Below are positions 12,543-17,097 of a DNA stretch of 17,097 nt, in pieces. A program made the translations under genes and the position numbers. The notes under the pieces are model-generated. The model did no database searches, had not been told where the DNA came from, and saw nothing but the letters and a program-made list of their open reading frames with translations. Where the stretch lies: NCBI GenBank assembly GCA_036509255.1, contig DATCFY010000222.1:1-17097 (forward strand), written 5' to 3'. Each line of letters opens with the position of its first letter. Position 1 is the first letter of the stretch. The stretch is from RYN-230 sp036509255 (lineage in GTDB: Bacteria > Actinomycetota > Actinomycetes > Streptosporangiales > Streptosporangiaceae).

Positions 12543-13784
12543 ATGGACGCCGCGCAGCACACCCTCCTGGTGACCCTGACCGGCCGGGACCGGCCCGGGG
12601 TGACCTCACGCCTGTTCTCGGCTCTGGCCACCTACCAGCTCAGCGTGCTTGACATCGAGCAGGTGGTGATCCGGGGCCGCCTGGTGCTCGGCGCCCTGCT
12701 CAGCTGCCCCCCCGATCCCGATCTGACCGCCATCCACCGGGCCATCCGGGCCGTCGCCGCGGACCTGGGACTGGACGCGGAGATCACGATGGGTTCCGGC
12801 GAGCCGGCCCGGCGCCGCGGCCAGCTGCACGTCACCGTCCTGGGCAGCCCTCTGACCCCGGCGGCGGTGGCGGCGATCGCCGGCCGGATCGCCGCCAGCG
12901 GCGCGAACATCGACCGCATCGACCGTCTCGCGAACCGGCCGGTGACCTGCATTGACTTCGACGTGTCCGGCGCCGACCCGGAATCGTTGCGGGTGGCCCT
13001 GGCCCGGGAGGCGACCCAGCAGGGAGTCGACGTGGCGGTCCAGCGGGGCGGCCTGCACCGGCGGGCGATGCGCCTGGTCGTCATGGACGTGGACTCCACC
13101 CTGATCGCCGCCGAGGTGATCGACTTGCTCGCCGCGCGCGCGGGCTGCGCCGGCCAGATGGCCAAGATCACTGAGGCCACGATGCGCGGCGAGCTGGACT
13201 TCGCCGCGTCGCTCCGGGAGCGGGTGAGCATGCTCGCCGGGCTGGATGAGTCCGTGCTCGGTGAGGTGCGGGGCGAGCTGCGGCTGGCCCCCGGCGCCCG
13301 GACCCTGATCCGGACGCTGCACCGGCTCGGCTACCGGTGCGGGATCGTCAGCGGCGGCTTCAGCCAGATCACCGACCCGCTGGCCGCAGAGCTCGGCATC
13401 GACTACGCCGCGGCCAACACGCTGGAGATCAGCGGCGGCAAGCTGACCGGAAGGCTGGCCGGGCCCATCATCGACCGGGCCGGGAAGGCCGACGCGCTGC
13501 GCCGCTTCGCGGCACAGGCCGGCGTGGCGGTCAGCGAGGCGGTGGCGGTCGGCGACGGCGCCAACGACCTGGACATGATCGCGGCGGCCGGGCTCGGCGT
13601 CGCGTTCAACGCCCGGCAGGTGGTCCGGGACGCCGCGGATGCCTCCGTCAGCGTTCCCTACCTGGACACCGTGCTGTACCTGCTGGGTGTCTCCCGCGAT
13701 GACGTGGAGGACGCGGAGGAGGGCGACCTGGCGGCCGGACGTCAGCCCAGCGGGACCACGGAACCGCCCTTGGGAGTCCAGTAG
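12543..13784 (+). CDS. serB: Phosphoserine phosphatase with two ACT domains
   Basis: A 413-residue cytoplasmic enzyme that removes phosphate from L-phosphoserine, the last step of serine synthesis. Two N-terminal ACT-type regulatory domains (about residues 6-80 and 94-165) precede the HAD phosphatase. HAD motifs are complete: D182 and D184 in VVMDVDSTL (nucleophile and acid/base), S270 in GIVSGGFS, K315 in GKADALR, and D338/D342 in VGDGANDLDM. Length and order match SerB2 of M. tuberculosis, where the ACT domains bind serine and give feedback control. The start ATG 12543 fits the ACT domain beginning at once and a nearby -10 element. The acidic C-terminal tail overlaps the convergent sixA-like gene by 43 bases. 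Confidence 0.96.
   Translation: MDAAQHTLLVTLTGRDRPGVTSRLFSALATYQLSVLDIEQVVIRGRLVLGALLSCPPDPDLTAIHRAIRAVAADLGLDAEITMGSGEPARRRGQLHVTVLGSPLTPAAVAAIAGRIAASGANIDRIDRLANRPVTCIDFDVSGADPESLRVALAREATQQGVDVAVQRGGLHRRAMRLVVMDVDSTLIAAEVIDLLAARAGCAGQMAKITEATMRGELDFAASLRERVSMLAGLDESVLGEVRGELRLAPGARTLIRTLHRLGYRCGIVSGGFSQITDPLAAELGIDYAAANTLEISGGKLTGRLAGPIIDRAGKADALRRFAAQAGVAVSEAVAVGDGANDLDMIAAAGLGVAFNARQVVRDAADASVSVPYLDTVLYLLGVSRDDVEDAEEGDLAAGRQPSGTTEPPLGVQ
13742..13784. other. 43-bp tail-to-tail coding overlap of serB and sixA-like genes
   Basis: The serB stop TAG (13782-13784) lies inside the sixA-like gene, and the sixA-like stop (13744-13742) lies inside serB. Both frames are intact. There is no room for a terminator between them, so 3'-end transcripts must be complementary. 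Confidence 0.85.
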
Positions 13785-14266
13785 CCGTCCAGCGAGCCGG
13801 AGCCGGGCGCGACCCGGTCCCAGGCGCGGCGCAGCCCGATGACGGCGAGCGCCGAGGTGGGGAAGGTCAGGCCGGATTCCCCGGTCAGGCTGGCCACCAG
13901 GTCCGCGGCGGCCGGGTTATGGCCCACCAGGGCCAGGATCTCCACCTCCGGGGGAATCTCCCGGGCGATCGCGATCATGTCGCCAGCGTCCGCCTGGTAC
14001 AGCCGCTCGTCGTACCGCACCACCGCCGCGTCCTCGTCCGGCCAGACCAGCTGGTCACTGACCAGGTCCCAGGTCTGCCGGGCCCGGGTCGCCGTCGAGC
14101 AGCCGACCAGATCCGGTTGCAGCCCCTGATCCCGGATCCAGATTCCCAGCGTGACCGCATCCCGCAGGCCACGGGGAGCCAGCGGCCGGTCGAAATCCGC
14201 CGTTTCCTCGGGGTAGGCCGACTTGCTGTGCCGCAGCACTAGCAGCGTGCGCACGGTGGTGCTCAT
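13742..14266 (-). CDS. SixA-type histidine phosphatase family protein
   Basis: A 174-residue single-domain member of the histidine phosphatase superfamily, short like SixA. The catalytic motif is LRHSKS (R12, H13), with R61 in STATRARQT and H116 in LVGHNP. The RHSKS form is typical of the SixA branch. In E. coli, SixA dephosphorylates phosphohistidine; the actinobacterial substrate is not established and could be a phosphoprotein or small phosphate ester. ATG 14266 is chosen because the protein then begins directly before the first strand. AGG lies close upstream but the ribosome binding site is weak. Its last 43 bases are antisense to the end of serB. Confidence 0.88.
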   Translation of the reverse strand: MSTTVRTLLVLRHSKSAYPEETADFDRPLAPRGLRDAVTLGIWIRDQGLQPDLVGCSTATRARQTWDLVSDQLVWPDEDAAVVRYDERLYQADAGDMIAIAREIPPEVEILALVGHNPAAADLVASLTGESGLTFPTSALAVIGLRRAWDRVAPGSGSLDGYWTPKGGSVVPLG

Positions 14267-14298
14267 CACCTGAGTATGGCAAGCGCCGGGGCCGCTGA

Positions 14299-14340
14299 TG
14301 ACTGATCCCCCGGCCACCGTGATGGCCGGGGGATCTGTCA
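14299..14340 (-). terminator. Hairpin terminator after hppA
   Basis: GATCCCCCGGCCA (14304-14316) and TGGCCGGGGGATC (14323-14335) form a perfect 13-bp stem with a six-base loop. After one T-T mismatch, TGAC and GTCA add four more pairs. It begins 14 bases after the hppA stop on the minus strand and lies upstream of the sixA-like start, so it should separate the two transcripts. Confidence 0.8.
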
Positions 14341-14354
14341 GGCTCCTGACCGGG

Positions 14355-16775
14355 TCAGCCCGTGGTTTTCGCGGCCGTTTCCCCCTCGGCCCCGCTGCCT
14401 GCCCCGGCGGCGGGGGTGGCCGTGCCCGGGCCCGTACCGTCGGTGGCCGATGGCAGGCCGGGGGCGCCGCCTGCGTCGGCCACGGCCGCCGCGGGCGGAC
14501 CCCCTGCGGCCACGCTGGGAGAGCGCCGCTTGGAGATCACGACGGCAGTCACGATGATCCCGACCGCGACCAGGGCCACGCCAGTGCGAAGCCCGGGGTT
14601 GTGGCTGTACTTGACCACGCTGGTCGCGATGAGCAGCGAGACCAGGTTCATGACCTTGATCAGCGGGTTGATGGCCGGGCCCGCCGTGTCCTTGAAGGGG
14701 TCACCCACCGTGTCACCGATGATGGTCGCCTCGTGCGCCTCAGAGCCCTTGCCGCCGTAGTTGCCGTCCTCGACCAGCTTCTTGGCGTTGTCCCAGGCGC
14801 CGCCGGAGTTGGCCAGGAACACGGCCATCAGCGCGCCGACCGCGATCGCGCCGGCCAGGTAGGCGCCGAGCGGCGCGTAGCCGAACGCGAAGCCGACCGC
14901 GATCGGTGCCAGCACCGCCATCAGGCCCGGCGTGGCCAGCTCGCGGAGCGAGTCCTTGGTGCAGATGTCCACCACCCGGCCGTACTCGGGCTTCTCGGTG
15001 AAGTCCATGATTCCCGGGTGGTTTCGGAACTGCTCACGCACCTCGTAGACGACCTGGCCGGCCGCCCGGCCCACCGCCATGATCAGCAGGCCGGCGAAGT
15101 AGAACACGACGCACGCGCCGATGATGACGCCCACCAGGACGTTGGGGTGGTCCACCGACAGGTTGAAGGTGCCACCGTTAATGCCGAGCGCTTGTACCAC
15201 CGTGGTGCGGAACGAGCCGAACAGCGCGGTGGCGGCGAGCACCGCGGTCGCGATGGCGATGCCCTTGGTGATGGCCTTGGTGGTGTTGCCCACCGCGTCC
15301 AGCTTGGTGAGCACCTGGGCGCCGTCGCCGGTCACATCGCCGGACATCTCGGCGATGCCCTGCGCGTTGTCCGAGACCGGGCCGAACGTGTCCATCGACA
15401 CGATGACGCCCACTGTGGTCAGCAGGCCGGTGCCCGCCAGCGCCACCGCGAACAGGGCGATGGTGGCGTTGCCCGTACCGAGCAGGAAGGCCAGGTAGAC
15501 GGCCCCGCCGATGAACAGCGCCGAGTAGACGGCCGACTCCAGGCCGATCGAGATGCCGGACAGGATCACCGTGGCCGCGCCGGTCAGCGAGCTTTCCCCG
15601 ATCTCCCTCACCGGCTTGCGGTTGGTCTCGGTGAAGTACCCGGTCAGCAGCTGGATGGCACTGGCCAGCACCAGGCCGATGATCACCGCGCCGATGGCCA
15701 GCAGCCGCGGGCTGCCGCCGTGGTGCAGGATCGCCTCGGCGCCGGCCCCGGTCACGCCCTTGAACTCGCTGAACTTGGCGGGCAGGTAGAGGAACGAAGC
15801 GCCGATCACCAGCACCAGCGAGATGACCGCCGAGATGAAGAAACCGCGGTTGATGGCGGTCATCCCGCTCCGGTCGCCCTTGCGCGGCATCGTCACGAAG
15901 ATCCCCGCCACCGCGGTGATCACCCCAATCATCGGGATGATCAGCGGGAAGACGAGGCCATCATTGCCGAACGCCGCCTTGCCCAGGATGAGCGCCGCGA
16001 CCAGCATCACCGCGTAGGACTCGAACAGGTCGGCGGCCATCCCGGCGCAGTCACCGACGTTGTCACCGACGTTGTCGGCGATGGTCGCGGCGTTGCGCGG
16101 GTCGTCCTCGGGGATGCCCTTCTCGACCTTGCCGACCAGGTCGGCACCTACGTCGGCGGCCTTGGTGAAGATGCCGCCGCCGACTCGCATGAACATGGCC
16201 AGCAGCGCCGCGCCGAAGCCGAAGCCCTCCAGCACGCTGGGCGCGTTGGCCTTGTAGATGAACACCACCAGCGCGGCGCCGAACAGGCCCAGGCCCACAG
16301 TGAACATGCCCGCCACGCCGCCGGTGCGGAACGCGATCCGCATGGCCGGCCGCTCACCGGGGAAGCCAGCCCGCGCCGCGGCCGCCACCCGGACGTTGCC
16401 GCGCACCGCGAGCGACATGCCGGTGAAACCGGTCAGGCCCGAAAAGAAGGCCCCGACGAGGAAGAATATGCTGCGGCCCCACCGCACGCCCGACCCGTCA
16501 GCCGGGAGCACCAAGAGCACGAAGAAGATGATGACAACGAAGACCCCGACGGTGCGGAACTGGCGGCGCAGATAGGCGGCCGCCCCTTCCTGGATCGACT
16601 TCGCGATCTCCTGCATCCGCTCGGTACCCTGGCTGGCCGCGAGCACCTCACGGACCAGCACGGCTGCCACCGCGAGGGCAAGCAGCGCGACGACGCCAAC
16701 GATGACAACCCAGGTGAGGTTGGAGCCGCTGACGCTCACCGCACCGCTTCCGGCGGCAAGACTAGACCTGAACAT
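14355..16775 (-). CDS. hppA: Membrane-bound proton-pumping inorganic pyrophosphatase
   Basis: An 806-residue polytopic membrane protein that hydrolyses pyrophosphate and moves protons across the membrane. Catalytic signatures are intact: DVGADLVGKVE (208-218), then EDDPRN and DNVGDNVGDCAGMAADLFE (234-252), DTFGPVSDNAQGIAEM (462-477) and GDTVGDPFKDTAGPAINPLIKV (about 705-726). K500 and T503 in GNTTKAITKG mark the K+-independent class; K+-dependent enzymes usually have Ala and Gly there. About 16 hydrophobic segments are present. The last 59 residues (748-806) form a disordered Ala/Gly/Pro/Thr tail not needed in the family core. The start is ATG 16775, because AGGAGG (complement of 16780-16785) stands four bases upstream; the frame extends to 16799 without support. 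Confidence 0.96.
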   Translation of the reverse strand: MFRSSLAAGSGAVSVSGSNLTWVVIVGVVALLALAVAAVLVREVLAASQGTERMQEIAKSIQEGAAAYLRRQFRTVGVFVVIIFFVLLVLPADGSGVRWGRSIFFLVGAFFSGLTGFTGMSLAVRGNVRVAAAARAGFPGERPAMRIAFRTGGVAGMFTVGLGLFGAALVVFIYKANAPSVLEGFGFGAALLAMFMRVGGGIFTKAADVGADLVGKVEKGIPEDDPRNAATIADNVGDNVGDCAGMAADLFESYAVMLVAALILGKAAFGNDGLVFPLIIPMIGVITAVAGIFVTMPRKGDRSGMTAINRGFFISAVISLVLVIGASFLYLPAKFSEFKGVTGAGAEAILHHGGSPRLLAIGAVIIGLVLASAIQLLTGYFTETNRKPVREIGESSLTGAATVILSGISIGLESAVYSALFIGGAVYLAFLLGTGNATIALFAVALAGTGLLTTVGVIVSMDTFGPVSDNAQGIAEMSGDVTGDGAQVLTKLDAVGNTTKAITKGIAIATAVLAATALFGSFRTTVVQALGINGGTFNLSVDHPNVLVGVIIGACVVFYFAGLLIMAVGRAAGQVVYEVREQFRNHPGIMDFTEKPEYGRVVDICTKDSLRELATPGLMAVLAPIAVGFAFGYAPLGAYLAGAIAVGALMAVFLANSGGAWDNAKKLVEDGNYGGKGSEAHEATIIGDTVGDPFKDTAGPAINPLIKVMNLVSLLIATSVVKYSHNPGLRTGVALVAVGIIVTAVVISKRRSPSVAAGGPPAAAVADAGGAPGLPSATDGTGPGTATPAAGAGSGAEGETAAKTTG

Positions 16776-16779
16776 CTGT

Positions 16780-16785
16780 CCTCCT
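16780..16785 (-). promoter_or_regulatory. Strong ribosome binding site fixing the hppA start
   Basis: The minus strand reads AGGAGG, then ACAG, then ATG 16775, which rules out the longer in-frame start. Confidence 0.85.
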
Positions 16786-17039
16786 AGACAGTGGCACAAG
16801 GCCTCCCGAGCGTGGCTTCGCTGTCCCGGCTATCGGCCAGCCGGCATAGACGCATGGGATAGGCACCGTGCCCAAAAGCAGTGCCGGGAGTCTACGCACG
16901 CCAGCCACCGGACGCGAAGCGGGGGTCAGGCCCGGAGCGTGCGAGAACAATTCACCCTGCACAGGTAATCACATTAATGGGACCGGTAGCAGGCAGCCAG
17001 CACTTCCGGCCGCGAGTGGGGCCGCAGCCGGACGAGGTG
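16786..17039. other. Intergenic region upstream of hppA
   Basis: No gene is supported here; short open frames are low-complexity and lack ribosome binding sites. Read on the minus strand, TAGACT (16894-16889) fits a TAnnnT -10 and would give a leader of about 100 bases. Within that leader CCGGCT (16826-16831) and AGCCGG (16839-16844) form a 6-bp stem with a seven-base loop. A distinctly AT-rich patch (about 16949-16978) lies further upstream. I looked for a known riboswitch pattern, including c-di-AMP type, and did not recognise one. Confidence 0.35.
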
Positions 17040-17097
17040 TCAGCCGGTCCCGCCGGATGGCCAGCTCATCTTGATGCTGAGGCCGGCCGGGGTGCGG
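17040..17097 (-). CDS. Possible 3' end of a minus-strand gene running off the right edge
   Basis: From the right edge one minus-strand frame reads TPAGLSIKMSWPSGGTG and stops at TGA (17042-17040). Too little is present to identify a family. The GLSIKMSWP pattern would suit the last strand of a small ATP-binding anti-sigma factor. From memory, Streptomyces hppA lies beside an anti-sigma/bldG locus, which makes this worth testing. It may also be chance. Confidence 0.3.
   Translation of the reverse strand, partial: RTPAGLSIKMSWPSGGTG

Noticed and set aside
14298..16787. 829-residue plus-strand open frame opposite hppA
   Set aside because: His/Arg/Asp/Gln-rich, no recognisable domain; the minus strand encodes all pyrophosphatase signatures.
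16786..17039. Riboswitch in the hppA leader
   Set aside because: Only a short 6-bp stem is visible; no known riboswitch consensus was recognised. A covariance-model scan would decide.

Overview
The window is about 17 kb of very GC-rich DNA (roughly 70% or more by eye) with strong third-position G/C bias, GTG starts, purine-rich ribosome binding sites and families typical of Actinomycetota. The exact order or genus cannot be fixed from the sequence; an actinomycete outside the well-known model genera is a reasonable guess. Gene density is high and no tRNA, rRNA, CRISPR array, insertion sequence or phage gene was seen.

Layout. (1) 1-3.7 kb, plus strand: the 3' part of an APC-type permease with a universal-stress-like cytoplasmic domain and an unusual C-terminal OB-fold; a cation diffusion facilitator (CDF); and a 369-residue ferritin-like/R2-like diiron protein with a strong ribosome binding site. 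(2) 3.8-5.2 kb, plus: a sensor histidine kinase lacking its sensor half and carrying two single-base frameshifts, followed by an intact overlapping NarL-type response regulator. (3) 5.2-8.1 kb, minus: a large LuxR-family ATPase regulator (LAL type), convergent with the response regulator and separated from it by a compact two-way terminator. (4) 8.2-9.3 kb, plus: a 178-residue protein of unknown function and a frameshifted YceI-family gene. (5) 9.46-9.68 kb, minus: a Fur-family remnant that has lost its DNA-binding domain. (6) 9.97-12.4 kb, minus: a possible three-gene unit, ABC ATPase, a 90-residue protein, then a family-1 glycosyltransferase, ending at a 16-bp perfect hairpin. (7) 12.5-13.8 kb, plus: serB (two ACT domains plus HAD phosphatase), probably leaderless. 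(8) 13.7-16.8 kb, minus: a SixA-type histidine phosphatase whose 3' end overlaps serB, and hppA, a K+-independent-type proton-pumping pyrophosphatase. The last bases may hold the 3' end of another minus-strand gene.

How the genes fit together: most are housekeeping or regulatory. serB completes serine synthesis; hppA removes pyrophosphate and pumps protons; the ABC ATPase beside serB matches a linkage known in Mycobacterium. The CDF exporter, diiron protein and Fur remnant hint at metal handling, but the sequence does not show that they work together.

The most notable signals are the permease/OB-fold fusion, the concentration of broken genes at 3.8-9.7 kb (four single-base losses in G/C-rich spots plus two large truncations), the CDF site with Glu in place of His, and two unrelated 15-bp tandem repeats, one of which triplicates a stop codon. 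I found no convincing new multi-gene defence or biosynthetic system.
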